Source of the DNA: Solimonas_A sp052035235
Lineage (GTDB): Bacteria; Pseudomonadota; Gammaproteobacteria; Nevskiales; Nevskiaceae
Assembly: GCA_052035235.1 (NCBI GenBank)
Contig: JBPOHT010000020.1
Span: 1 to 64,000 of the forward strand
DNA: 64,000 nucleotides
Direction of reading: 5' to 3'
This document shows positions 41,665 to 51,890 of the stretch, piece by piece. The notes beneath the pieces are model-generated. The model did not search any database. It saw only the letters and a list, made by a program, of their open reading frames with translations, and had not been told where the DNA came from. Every line of letters starts with the position of its first letter. Position 1 is the first letter of the stretch. The position numbers were made by a program, and so were the translations under genes.

Positions 41665-42903
41665 ATGTCTCACATCCGCTTCAACACCTCCACCCTGCTG
41701 CGCCCTGCCCTGATCTGTGTGGCGCTGTCCCTGGCTGCCTGCAACGACAACGACACCCTGCCGGCCGATGACGATCACAGCCACACCGAATCGACCGGTC
41801 GCCTGGTCTTCGGCGAAGACGCCAGTAACAAGGTCCACGTCTACGACCTGGACCATGGCGAACTGATTGAAAGCTTCACGCTGTCGAATCCGGTCAGCGC
41901 CGTCCATGCCAGCCCCGGCCGGCGCTACGCCGTCGTGGTGCAGGCCACGGGCGGACAGGTGGATTTCATTGACGGCGGCATCTGGCTGCATGGCGATCAC
42001 ACGCACGCCGACGACCCGGTCAAGCTCGCGCTGAGCCTCACCGGCATCAAGCCGGCGCACTACCGCGAGCATGAAGACCAGGCCGCGCTGTTCTACGACG
42101 GCGAAGACGCCGCAGCCGCGAAGTTCGAACTGTTCACCGATGCCAGCCTCGGCAGTGGCGGCGGCACGATCGTGGCGAGGCAGACGCTGCCCGGCCCGGT
42201 CCATGGCATCGCCGAGCCGCGTCCTGGCTACGTGCTGACCGTGAACACCGCGCGCAACCAGGTCCTGCCCTACGAGCTGCACGGCGATCACTTCCACGCC
42301 GGCACCGCCCTCGCCACGTCCTGCGAGAGCCTGCACGGCGGCTCCTCCAACGAGGATTATTCAGCCTTCGGCTGCCAGGACGGCGTGCTGGTCGTCCGCC
42401 AGCAGGGCGACACGTTTACCGACAGCAAGATCGCCACGCCCAAGCGCATCACCCAGATCGCTGGGCATCCGGAGCTGGCGCAGTTCGCGGCTTTCGCCGG
42501 TGACGGCACGCTGTACGTGATCGACCCCGCGGCGGGCACGGCCACCGAGCTGGACTGGGACGGCAACCCGGCTGCCTCGGCCACGCGCTCGCAGCACCTG
42601 ATCGACGCTGCCGGCCACCACCTCGCCGTGCTCGATGCCACCGGCATGCTGCACGTGGTGGACACCGGTGACTGGACCCGCAAGGGCGGCGTGCAGGCGG
42701 TGCCCTCGGTGGGCAGCGGCACCGGCGTCTCGCGCCTGGCCGCCAGCGGCGCGGCGGAGCTGATCTACGCCAGCTCCCCGTGGGATCGCGCCATCGTCGC
42801 CATCGACCTGGAGCATGTCGAGGAGGCTGGCCACTTCGACCTCGGCTTCGTGCCTGCGGGCCTGGCTTGGTTGGGTGTGGCGGGAGACGGGCACGCGCAC
42901 TGA
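41665..42903 (+). CDS. aztD: AztD-like zinc metallochaperone, lipoprotein
   Basis: The 412-residue product starts at ATG 41665, with a lipobox L-A-A-C (Cys26). A beta-propeller-like body has His-rich patches: D-D-D-H-S-H-T-E near the start, H-G-D-H-T-H-A-D-D, H-G-D-H-F-H-A-G, and the C-terminal G-D-G-H-A-H. This is the pattern of AztD, a periplasmic zinc chaperone that in Paracoccus hands zinc to an ABC importer's binding protein. No aztABC/znuABC genes are in the window, so it may pass zinc from the receptor to a distant importer. Confidence 0.85.
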   Translation: MSHIRFNTSTLLRPALICVALSLAACNDNDTLPADDDHSHTESTGRLVFGEDASNKVHVYDLDHGELIESFTLSNPVSAVHASPGRRYAVVVQATGGQVDFIDGGIWLHGDHTHADDPVKLALSLTGIKPAHYREHEDQAALFYDGEDAAAAKFELFTDASLGSGGGTIVARQTLPGPVHGIAEPRPGYVLTVNTARNQVLPYELHGDHFHAGTALATSCESLHGGSSNEDYSAFGCQDGVLVVRQQGDTFTDSKIATPKRITQIAGHPELAQFAAFAGDGTLYVIDPAAGTATELDWDGNPAASATRSQHLIDAAGHHLAVLDATGMLHVVDTGDWTRKGGVQAVPSVGSGTGVSRLAASGAAELIYASSPWDRAIVAIDLEHVEEAGHFDLGFVPAGLAWLGVAGDGHAH

Positions 42904-42920
42904 CCCCTGCAACGCCCATT

Positions 42921-42960
42921 AAAAAAGCCGCGGGAATCTTCCCGCGGCTTTTTTGTTTTT
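42921..42960. terminator. Bidirectional terminator
   Basis: AAAAAAGCCGCGGGA pairs with TCCCGCGGCTTTTTT around ATCT. It closes the zinc block and the convergent RAYT gene. Confidence 0.88.
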
Positions 42961-42981
42961 CACTCATCTAGGGAGGCCATC

Positions 42982-43476
42982 TCAAACCGGCAATGAGCCT
43001 CGCTCTTCACCTATCCACACCGCATCCCAGAGCGGATAGTCGCCGAGCCTTTCAACCAACCCTGCGCGCAGCGGATTGGCAACGATGTAGCGCGCCGCAT
43101 CCCGGAGATTTTCATCGTCCCGAATGAGATGGTCATAGTAGCCGGGTTGCCAGAGCACCCCAGACACTCCAAGCAGCTGATTGACGCGCTGCGAACTGGC
43201 CGACTTCACCCGGCGCACGAGTTGATCCAGCCGAAGCTGATCTCCCAACTGCACCAACCAATGAAGATGATCGGGCATGAGCACCCAAGCCAGGCTTGAG
43301 GCATCCCGTATCAGTTCGGGAGAGTTCAGGCAGCGCGCAACGGCGCGACCCAAGAGCAGATCAGAGAAAATCGCAGCCCTTCGCGCAACCGTGAAGGTCA
43401 CGTGATATGCGTGCTGCGGCATGGATGCACGACCCCGCCGCAAGGCCTTGTTGCCTGGCTTGAGGCTGTCACTCAC
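42982..43476 (-). CDS. RAYT: REP-associated tyrosine transposase (Y1_Tnp)
   Basis: GTG 43476 is chosen because the conserved start A-L-R-R-G-R-A-S lies upstream of the ATG at 43422; a TTG at 43497 is a further option. The 164-residue protein has the His-x-His motif M-P-D-H-L-H-W-L-V (His70, His72) and the Tyr region G-Y-Y-D-H-L-I-R-D-D-E-N-L, then Y-I-V-A-N-P. These are the nuclease residues of IS200-like single-strand transposases domesticated with REP sequences. The REP hairpin lies just upstream of its start. Confidence 0.9.
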   Translation of the reverse strand: MSDSLKPGNKALRRGRASMPQHAYHVTFTVARRAAIFSDLLLGRAVARCLNSPELIRDASSLAWVLMPDHLHWLVQLGDQLRLDQLVRRVKSASSQRVNQLLGVSGVLWQPGYYDHLIRDDENLRDAARYIVANPLRAGLVERLGDYPLWDAVWIGEERGSLPV

Positions 43477-43486
43477 TGCAGGCTCT

Positions 43487-43547
43487 TTCGCGGCCAACGG
43501 CCGCTCCTACGGAGAATGTTTTTGTAGGAGCGGCCGTTGGCCGCGAA
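43487..43547. repeat. REP hairpin (24-bp perfect stem) next to the RAYT gene
   Basis: Arms 43487-43510 and 43524-43547 (TTCGCGGCCAACGGCCGCTC with TAC, and complement) are perfectly paired around a 13-nt loop. The GTAGGAGCGGCC type is a common REP/BIME core, and the closely linked RAYT gene is the expected partner. It lies between gpmA and the RAYT gene. Confidence 0.88.
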
Positions 43548-43558
43548 CACCGTTGGCG

Positions 43559-44307
43559 TCAGCCCTTCGCCTTCGCCTGGTTCGCCACCGCCTCGGCCGC
43601 CTTCTTCGCCGCCTCGGGATCGCCGAGGTAGCGGAACGACTTCACCGTCAGGTCGTCGTTCAGCTCGAACAGCAGCGGGATGCCGGTGGGGATGTTCAGC
43701 TCCAGGATTTCCTTGGGCGACACGTTGTTCAGGTACTTGTACAGCGCACGCAGCGAATTGCCGTGGGCCGTGACCAGCACGGTCTGGCCAGCCTTGAGCT
43801 GCGGCGCGATGGCGTCATGCCAGTAGGGCAGCACGCGGTCCAGCGTGGTGGCCAGCGATTCGGTGCCGGGCAGCGCCTGGGCGTCGAGCTTGGCGTAGCG
43901 CGGATCGTTGGCCGGGTGGCCGGGGTCCTTGATGTCCATCGCCGGAGGCGGGATGTCATAGGAACGGCGCCAGACCTTCACCTGCTCCTCGCCGTGCTTG
44001 GCGGTGGTCTCGGCCTTGTCCAGGCCCTGCAGGGCGCCGTAGTGGCGCTCGTTGAGGCGCCAGGTCTTGTTCACCGGAATCCACATCTGGTCCATCACAT
44101 CCAGCGCGGTATACATGGTGCGAATGGCGCGCTTGAGCACCGAGGTGTGGGCGCAGTCGAAGTGCAGGCCCTCGGCCTTCATCAGCTCGCCGGCGGCCTT
44201 GGCCTCGCGCGCGCCCTGCTCGGTGATGTCCACGTCGACCCAGCCGGTGAAGCGGTTGTCGAGGTTCCACTGGCTCTGGCCGTGGCGGAGAAGGACGAGT
44301 TTCTTGG

Positions 44308-44311
<4 letters not shown>
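43559..44311 (-). CDS. gpmA: 2,3-bisphosphoglycerate-dependent phosphoglycerate mutase
   Basis: The 250-residue protein has L-L-R-H-G-Q-S at the start (phospho-His), N-E-R-H-Y-G-A-L-Q-G-L-D-K, and A-H-G-N-S-L-R-A (second His). It interconverts 3- and 2-phosphoglycerate. A short Lys/Ala-rich tail extends past the usual end. Its ATG overlaps the stop of the acetoacetyl-CoA synthetase gene (ATGA), an unusual pairing that implies shared expression of glycolysis/gluconeogenesis with ketone-body use. Confidence 0.96.
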
Positions 44312-46260
<1,949 letters not shown>

Positions 46261-46296
46261 CCTTGTTCCCTCCCCTGCCTGCCGCACCCGGCTCCC

Positions 46297-46821
46297 TCAG
46301 CCGAGATACTTGTTCTTGACCTTCACGTAGTTGTCGGCCGAGTACTTCAGCGAGGCGACCTCGTCGGCGGTCAGCTCGCGCGCCGCCTGGGCCGGGGCGC
46401 CGCGGTACAGCCAGCCGCTCTTGAGCGTCTTGCCCGGCGGCACCGTGCTGCCGGCAGCGATCAGGACGTCGTCCTCCACCACCACCTTGTCCATCACGAT
46501 CACGCCCATGCCGATCAGGCAGCGGTTGCCGATGCGGCAGGCATGCAGGATCACGCCATGGCCGATGGTTACGTCGTCACCGATCTGCAGGTCGGCGCCG
46601 CCCGGCGAGTAAGGGCCGTCATGGGTGACGTGCAGCACCGAGTTGTCCTGCACGTTGCTGCGCGCTCCGATGCGGATACGGTTGACGTCGCCGCGGATCG
46701 ACACCAGCGACCAGACCGAGGCATCGTCGCCCAGGGCCACGTCGCCGATGACCTGGGCCGAGGGGTCGATGTAGACACGCTCACCGACCTTCGGCCAGAT
46801 GCCCTGGAACGGCCGGATCAT
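46297..46821 (-). CDS. Gamma-carbonic anhydrase-like hexapeptide protein (YrdA type)
   Basis: The 174-residue protein begins M-I-R-P-F-Q-G and folds as left-handed hexapeptide repeats. Zinc ligands fit His67, His88 and His93 (T-H-D-G-P; G-H-G-V-I-L-H). The set of neighbours to Cam-type enzymes is missing, as in YrdA/PaaY-like proteins, so true anhydrase activity is not assured. The start overlaps the stop of the upstream esterase in ATGA. Confidence 0.9.
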   Translation of the reverse strand: MIRPFQGIWPKVGERVYIDPSAQVIGDVALGDDASVWSLVSIRGDVNRIRIGARSNVQDNSVLHVTHDGPYSPGGADLQIGDDVTIGHGVILHACRIGNRCLIGMGVIVMDKVVVEDDVLIAAGSTVPPGKTLKSGWLYRGAPAQAARELTADEVASLKYSADNYVKVKNKYLG

Positions 46822-47762
46822 GGCGAGGTCAGCGGTACCGACTCGATCTCCAGCGGCATGGTCTGGATCTCCAGGGGCATCGACTGGATGTCGGACGGGG
46901 CCTGCGACGAGGGCCGCTGGTAGGTGGCCATGCGCTTGACGAACTCGTCCACGTGGTCGACCACGTCGGTGGAGCCGCGCAGCACCGATCCGAAGGCGCC
47001 GATGATCAGCGTGTGGCTCATCTTGGGGTAGATCACCGTCTCCACCGGGCCGCCGGCGTTGGCCACGGCCTTGGCCAGGCTGCGGGTGTTGGCCGGCCAG
47101 ACGATCTCGTCGTTCTCGCCGTGCAGCAGCAGCAGCGGCGGGTTCTGGCCGTCGGCGAAGAAGATCGGCTGCGACTGCTCGAAGCGCTCCGGCGGGCCGA
47201 AGATGTCGCGCAGCACCGGGTCGGTAATCGGCAGGAAGTTGTAGGGGCCGGCCAGGCCGATCATGCCGCGCAGCCAGCTGCGCGAACCGCCCACCTTCTT
47301 CAGGTAGCTCTCGTTCAGCGCCAGCATCGCGGCGATGTGCGCGCCGGAGGAATGGCCCATGACGAACAGCTGGTCCGGGTTGCCGCCGTAGGCCGCGGCG
47401 TTGTTCTTGGCCCACTTCACCGCCTGCGCGCCGTCCTCGACGAAGGTCGGGAAGCGCACCTGCGGATACTTCCGGTAGTTGGGAACCACGGCGACGATGC
47501 CGCGGGACGCCAGCGCCTGGCCGACGAAGCGGTACTCCTGCTTGTCACCCTCGCTCCAGCGCCCACCGTAGAAGAACACCACCACCGGGGCGTTGCGCGC
47601 GCCCTCCGGCGTGTAGACGTCCAGCGTCTGGCCGCTGGCCGGGTCGAAGGGCAGGTTCATCGCCTGGTTGTAGCCCGATGAGGGCGTGAAGGCATTGAGG
47701 ACGCCCGGACCGGTACAGCCGGCCAGCAGCACGAGGGAAAACAGGGTGATCAGCTTGCGCAC
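46818..47762 (-). CDS. Alpha/beta-hydrolase (esterase-like) lipoprotein
   Basis: The 314-residue product has a lipobox L-A-G-C (Cys16). The HSL/carboxylesterase pattern follows: F-F-Y-G-G oxyanion region, nucleophile elbow G-H-S-S-G-A-H (Ser138), and Asp/His toward the C-terminus (S-H-T-L). The last about 30 residues hold a degenerate repeat (M-P-L-E-I twice, then V-P-L). Its stop overlaps the start of the gamma-carbonic anhydrase gene. Substrate unknown. Confidence 0.9.
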   Translation of the reverse strand: MRKLITLFSLVLLAGCTGPGVLNAFTPSSGYNQAMNLPFDPASGQTLDVYTPEGARNAPVVVFFYGGRWSEGDKQEYRFVGQALASRGIVAVVPNYRKYPQVRFPTFVEDGAQAVKWAKNNAAAYGGNPDQLFVMGHSSGAHIAAMLALNESYLKKVGGSRSWLRGMIGLAGPYNFLPITDPVLRDIFGPPERFEQSQPIFFADGQNPPLLLLHGENDEIVWPANTRSLAKAVANAGGPVETVIYPKMSHTLIIGAFGSVLRGSTDVVDHVDEFVKRMATYQRPSSQAPSDIQSMPLEIQTMPLEIESVPLTSP

Positions 47763-47901
47763 GGAAAAACCTTCTGGTTAGGCGGGTTTGTGCTGAAAAT
47801 GAAGGGCGATATGGTAGCGCGGCAGGGCATTTTCACGCATCCTTTGGGCCAAACTACGGACCCCGGACACCAGGGGCCGGTTCCACAGGGGCGGATAAAT
47901 C

Positions 47902-48474
47902 ATGATCAGCGGCTTCATCTGGCTGGCGGTCGCGGCGGCGGTCCTGCTGTACGGCATCGTGATCTACAACGGCCTGGTGGGCCTCAAGCACGGCATCACC
48001 AAGGCCTGGAGCAACATCGACGTGCTGCTCAAGCAGCGCCACGACGAGCTGCCCAAGCTGGTGGAGACCTGCAAGCAGTACATGCAGTTCGAGCGTGACA
48101 CCCTGGAAAAGGTCATGAAGGCCCGATCCGGCGCCCAGACCGCCCGGGAAGCCGGCGACGTCAAGGGCGTGGGTGCCGCCGAGGGCCTGATGCGGGCCGG
48201 CCTGGGTGGCATCGTGGCCACGGTGGAGGCCTACCCCGAGCTGAAGGCCAACCAGTCGATCCAGCAGCTGCTGGGCCGCATCACCGGCCTGGAAAACGCC
48301 ATCTCCGACCGCCGCGAGTTCTACAACGAGAGCGTCAACGTCAACAACGTGCGCATCGAGCAGTTCCCGGACGTCATCGTCGCCCGCCTGGCCGGCTTCA
48401 AGTCCGCCGTGCTGCTGGAATTCTCCGAGCAGGAGAAGCGCGACGTCGACGTGAAGTCCCTGTTCAACTCCTGA
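47902..48474 (+). CDS. lemA: LemA family protein
   Basis: The 190-residue protein has one N-terminal membrane helix (about 4-23) and the LemA helical domain with W-S-N-I-D-V-L-L-K-Q-R-H-D-E-L-P-K-L-V and Y-N-E-S-V-N-x-Y/V-N-N. LemA proteins are membrane-anchored coiled helical proteins of uncertain function. AGGGGCGG precedes the ATG. It is followed 55 bp later by a GIDE-domain membrane protein, an arrangement repeated in other bacteria. Confidence 0.95.
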   Translation: MISGFIWLAVAAAVLLYGIVIYNGLVGLKHGITKAWSNIDVLLKQRHDELPKLVETCKQYMQFERDTLEKVMKARSGAQTAREAGDVKGVGAAEGLMRAGLGGIVATVEAYPELKANQSIQQLLGRITGLENAISDRREFYNESVNVNNVRIEQFPDVIVARLAGFKSAVLLEFSEQEKRDVDVKSLFNS

Positions 48475-48529
48475 CGCCGCGCCCCGGCGTGCCTGCGGCC
48501 GCGGTCCGCCGGCCGCCTCGCCTCTTCCG

Positions 48530-49477
48530 ATGACCTCCTTCCTGCAAGAGCTCGCCGGCAGCCTGCGTCACGCCGACGCCGGCCACTTCTGGTTCTGGAC
48601 CCTGCTCGTCGCGACTGGCGCCCTGCTGCTGTTCGCGCTGGCCTTCCGCTACCTGCGCCATTCGCGGCTGATCCAGGACACCCCGGTATCACGCATCCGC
48701 TCCGCGGCCCAGGGCTACACGCGCCTGCAAGGCCATGCGCGCCTGCTGCCGGGCCCGGAAATCCACTCACCGCTGAGTGGCGTGCGCTGCTGCTGGTGGT
48801 GGTATCGCATCGAGCGCCAGGAGACGACTTACCGCAACGGCAAGCGCAGCACCGAGTGGGTCACGGTGGAGGCCGAGACCAGCGGCGAGCTGTTCCAGCT
48901 GACCGACGAGACCGGCGACTGCATCGTCGACCCCGCCGGCGCCACGGTGTACCCCAGCCTGGAACGCCAGTGGCGCGGCCGCACACAACGCCCGGAAGGG
49001 CCACCCGTCGGCAAGCGCTGGTTCGGCGGCGGCGACTACCGCTACAGCGAGAAGCTGGTGCAGTTCGGCGACTACCTGCTGGCGCTCGGCCAGTTCCGCT
49101 CGCAGAGCAACGCCCCACAGTTCGATACGGCCACCGAGCTGCGCGAACTGCTGGCGGAATGGAAGCGCGATCGCGAGGCCCTGCTGGGGCGCTTCGACGC
49201 CGACGGCAACGGCGAGATCGACGCGCAGGAATGGGAGACCGTGCGCCGCGCTGCGATGGACGCGGTGCGCGGACGCCAGCTGGAACGCTCACTGGATCCC
49301 GACATCCACGTGCTGGACCGCAGCCGCGACGGCCGCCCCTTCCTGCTGTCCACCCTGAGTGCCGAGCAGCTGCTGCGCCGCCAGCGCTGGTGGACATTTT
49401 TTAGCCTTCTGGGCTTCCTCGCCCTGGGCTGCGCCGCGGTTTTCGCCCTCCAGGCCCGGGGTGTGGTCGGCGGCTGA
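48530..49477 (+). CDS. GIDE-domain membrane protein with EF-hand
   Basis: The 315-residue protein has membrane helices near both ends (about 21-43 and 287-310). The body (about 60-180) resembles the GIDE/MUL1-type BAM domain (H-A-R-L-L-P-G and S-P-L-S-G-V-R-C-C-W-W-W-Y, then R-W-F-G-G-G-D-Y-R-Y-S-E-K). No RING finger is present, so it is not a ubiquitin ligase. An EF-hand calcium loop starts at Asp223 (D-A-D-G-N-G-E-I-D-A-Q-E). It is paired with lemA. A calcium-responsive envelope protein is inferred. Confidence 0.85.
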   Translation: MTSFLQELAGSLRHADAGHFWFWTLLVATGALLLFALAFRYLRHSRLIQDTPVSRIRSAAQGYTRLQGHARLLPGPEIHSPLSGVRCCWWWYRIERQETTYRNGKRSTEWVTVEAETSGELFQLTDETGDCIVDPAGATVYPSLERQWRGRTQRPEGPPVGKRWFGGGDYRYSEKLVQFGDYLLALGQFRSQSNAPQFDTATELRELLAEWKRDREALLGRFDADGNGEIDAQEWETVRRAAMDAVRGRQLERSLDPDIHVLDRSRDGRPFLLSTLSAEQLLRRQRWWTFFSLLGFLALGCAAVFALQARGVVGG

Positions 49478-49501
49478 GCTTGAGCCAATTTGATTTATTT
49501 A

Positions 49502-49519
49502 TTTATTTAAGTAAATAAA
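49502..49519. repeat. AT-only palindrome TTTATTTA-AG-TAAATAAA
   Basis: TTTATTTA (49502-49509) pairs with TAAATAAA (49512-49519). It lies in a 40-bp AT-rich island within the otherwise GC-rich 200-bp spacer before prlC. It may be a promoter UP-like/regulator site or a remnant of transferred DNA. Confidence 0.5.
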
Positions 49520-49679
49520 AAATCACATCCGGCGTCAGTACCGCTGTCCTGGCACCCCGCTAAATTCCCCCCCGAAACAACCCTCTGCGGAAATGGCCGC
49601 GGCGAGGTCTCGTGCCCGGGCCTTGAAGGGGGGGACAATAGGGCCCAAGTAGAAGCCTCCCTTGTACCCCACGAGAACC

Positions 49680-51731
49680 ATGACCAACCCCCTGCTGGCT
49701 GCCGCGGGCCTCACGCCCCTCCCCGTCTTCGACCAGGTCCTGCCGGCGCATGCCGAGCCGGCGATCGACGCCGTGCTGGCGCAGAACCGCAGCGAGGTGG
49801 AGGCACTGCTGGCCAACAACACGCAGCCGAGCTGGGACAGCCTGATCGAGCCGCTGGAAGAGATGGGCGACCGCGTGCACCGCGCCTGGGGCCCGGTGTC
49901 GCACCTGTTCAGCGTCACCAGCACCGCCGAGTGGCGCGCTGCCTTCAACGCCTGCCTGCCCAAGGTCACCGAGTACGGTATCGAGCTGTCGCAGTCCGAG
50001 CCGATGTACCGCGCCTACCAGGCGCTGGCCGACAGCGCCGAGTTCAAGACCTACGGCTTCGCCCGCCGCAAGGTGGTCAACGACGCCCTGCGCGACTTCA
50101 AGCTCTCCGGCATCGCCCTGCCTGCCGAGCAGAAGGCGCGCTACAAGGACATCAGCCTGCGCCTGTCGGAGCTCCAGACCAAGTTCGAAGAGAACCTGAT
50201 GGACGCCATCCAGGCCTGGAGCAAGCCCGTCACCGATGTGTCGCTGCTGGACGGCATGACCGAAGCGGCGAAGCAGTCCGCGGCCGACAAGGCCAAGGCC
50301 AAGGGCCAGGAGGGCTGGCTGCTGACGCTGGACTTCCCCAGCTATGACGCCGTCATCACCTACGCCACCAACCGCGAGCTGCGCCGCGAGCTGTACGAGG
50401 CCTACGCCACACGCGCCTCCAGCCAGGGCCCGCTGGCCGGCCAGTTCGACAACAGCGAGCTGATGGAAGAAATCCTCAAGCTGCGCCACGAGCAGGCGCA
50501 GCTGCTGGGCTACCGCAATTTCGCCGAGGTCTCGGTGGCCACCAAGATGGCCGAGTCGCCGGACGAAGTGGAGAAGTTCCTGCTGGACCTGGCCACGCGC
50601 GCCAAGCCGCGCGCCCAGGCCGAGGTCGATGAGCTCAAGGCCTTCGCCAACCAGCTCGACGGCCTGAACGACCTCCAGCCCTGGGACTCGCCCTACTACG
50701 CCGAGAAGCTCAAGGAGCAGAAGCTCGGCCTGTCCGAAGAGGAGCTGCGCCCCTATTTCCCGCTGCCGGGTGTGGTGCAGGGCATGTTCGACCTGGTGGA
50801 GCGCATCTACGGCATCCGCGTGGAGAAGGCCGAGGGCGTGCCGGTCTGGCATGCCGACGTGACCACCTATGCGCTCAAGAACGCCGAAGGCCGCCAGTTC
50901 GGCATGTTCTACCTGGACCCCTACGCCCGCCCGGAAAAGCGCAGCGGCGCCTGGATGGACGAGTGCGTCAACCGCCGCCGCACGGCCTCGGGCCTGCAGC
51001 AGCCGGTGGCTTATCTGGTCTGCAACTTCACGCCGCCGCTGCCGGGCCAGCCCGCGCTGCTGACGCATGACGAAGCCCTGACCCTGTTCCACGAATTCGG
51101 CCACGGCCTGCACCACCTGCTGACCCAGGTCGACGAGGCCTCGGTGGCCGGCATCCACGGCGTGGCCTGGGATGCGGTCGAGTTGCCCAGCCAGTTCATG
51201 GAGAACTGGTGCTATGACCCCGCCACCCTGCGCGGCTTCGCGCGGCACTGGCAGACCGGCGCGCCGATGCCGGAGGAGATGATCGCCAAGCTGCGCGGTA
51301 GCCGCTCCTTCCTCACCGGCCTGGCCAACGTGCGGCAGATCGAGTTCTCGCTGTTCGACCTGCGCCTGCACCGCGACTACGACCCGGCCCAGGGCTCTCG
51401 CGTGCTGGAAACGCTGGACGCGGTGCGCGACATCGTCGCCGTGATGCGCCCGCCGTCCTTCAACCGCATGCCCTGGAGCTTCAGCCACATCTTCGCCGGC
51501 GGCTATGCCGCGGGCTACTACAGCTACAAGTGGGCCGAGGTGCTGTCGGCCGACGCCTTCGCCGCGTTCGAGGAGAGCAACTTCGCGCCCGAGACCGGGC
51601 ACAAGTTTCGCGACACGATCCTGGCGCAGGGCGGTTCCAAGGAAGCCATGGACCTGTTCGTGGAGTTCCGCGGGCGCAAGCCCAGCATCGAGCCGCTGCT
51701 GCGGCACACGGGGCTGCTGGAAGCGGCCTGA
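49680..51731 (+). CDS. prlC: Oligopeptidase A (M3 family)
   Basis: ATG 49680 (M-T-N-P-L-L) gives 683 residues, the usual length. It has the zinc motif H-E-F-G-H at 471-475 and the later E (G-V-A-W-D-A-V-E-L-P-S-Q) that completes it. This cytosolic zinc peptidase degrades short peptides, including signal-peptide fragments. Upstream is the AT-rich island; downstream a terminator at 51792. Confidence 0.95.
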   Translation: MTNPLLAAAGLTPLPVFDQVLPAHAEPAIDAVLAQNRSEVEALLANNTQPSWDSLIEPLEEMGDRVHRAWGPVSHLFSVTSTAEWRAAFNACLPKVTEYGIELSQSEPMYRAYQALADSAEFKTYGFARRKVVNDALRDFKLSGIALPAEQKARYKDISLRLSELQTKFEENLMDAIQAWSKPVTDVSLLDGMTEAAKQSAADKAKAKGQEGWLLTLDFPSYDAVITYATNRELRRELYEAYATRASSQGPLAGQFDNSELMEEILKLRHEQAQLLGYRNFAEVSVATKMAESPDEVEKFLLDLATRAKPRAQAEVDELKAFANQLDGLNDLQPWDSPYYAEKLKEQKLGLSEEELRPYFPLPGVVQGMFDLVERIYGIRVEKAEGVPVWHADVTTYALKNAEGRQFGMFYLDPYARPEKRSGAWMDECVNRRRTASGLQQPVAYLVCNFTPPLPGQPALLTHDEALTLFHEFGHGLHHLLTQVDEASVAGIHGVAWDAVELPSQFMENWCYDPATLRGFARHWQTGAPMPEEMIAKLRGSRSFLTGLANVRQIEFSLFDLRLHRDYDPAQGSRVLETLDAVRDIVAVMRPPSFNRMPWSFSHIFAGGYAAGYYSYKWAEVLSADAFAAFEESNFAPETGHKFRDTILAQGGSKEAMDLFVEFRGRKPSIEPLLRHTGLLEAA

Positions 51732-51791
51732 GTCAAGGCAGTACCCGCCCGCCCCTCCGGGGAGCGCGCGGCCAGTTTTGCAGTGGGCTAG

Positions 51792-51846
51792 CCCTCTCTG
51801 CCGCAACCAGGGATTTCCTCCGATCCCGCGGCAGAGGGGGTTTTGC
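51792..51846 (+). terminator. Terminator of prlC
   Basis: CCCTCTCTGCCGC (51792-51804) pairs with GCGGCAGAGGGGG (51828-51840, one wobble), with a smaller inner stem, followed by T4. Confidence 0.7.
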
Positions 51847-51890
51847 TCTTTTGGGTAGACTTCACGCTCCGTCCGCCTAGCCTCCTGCCC

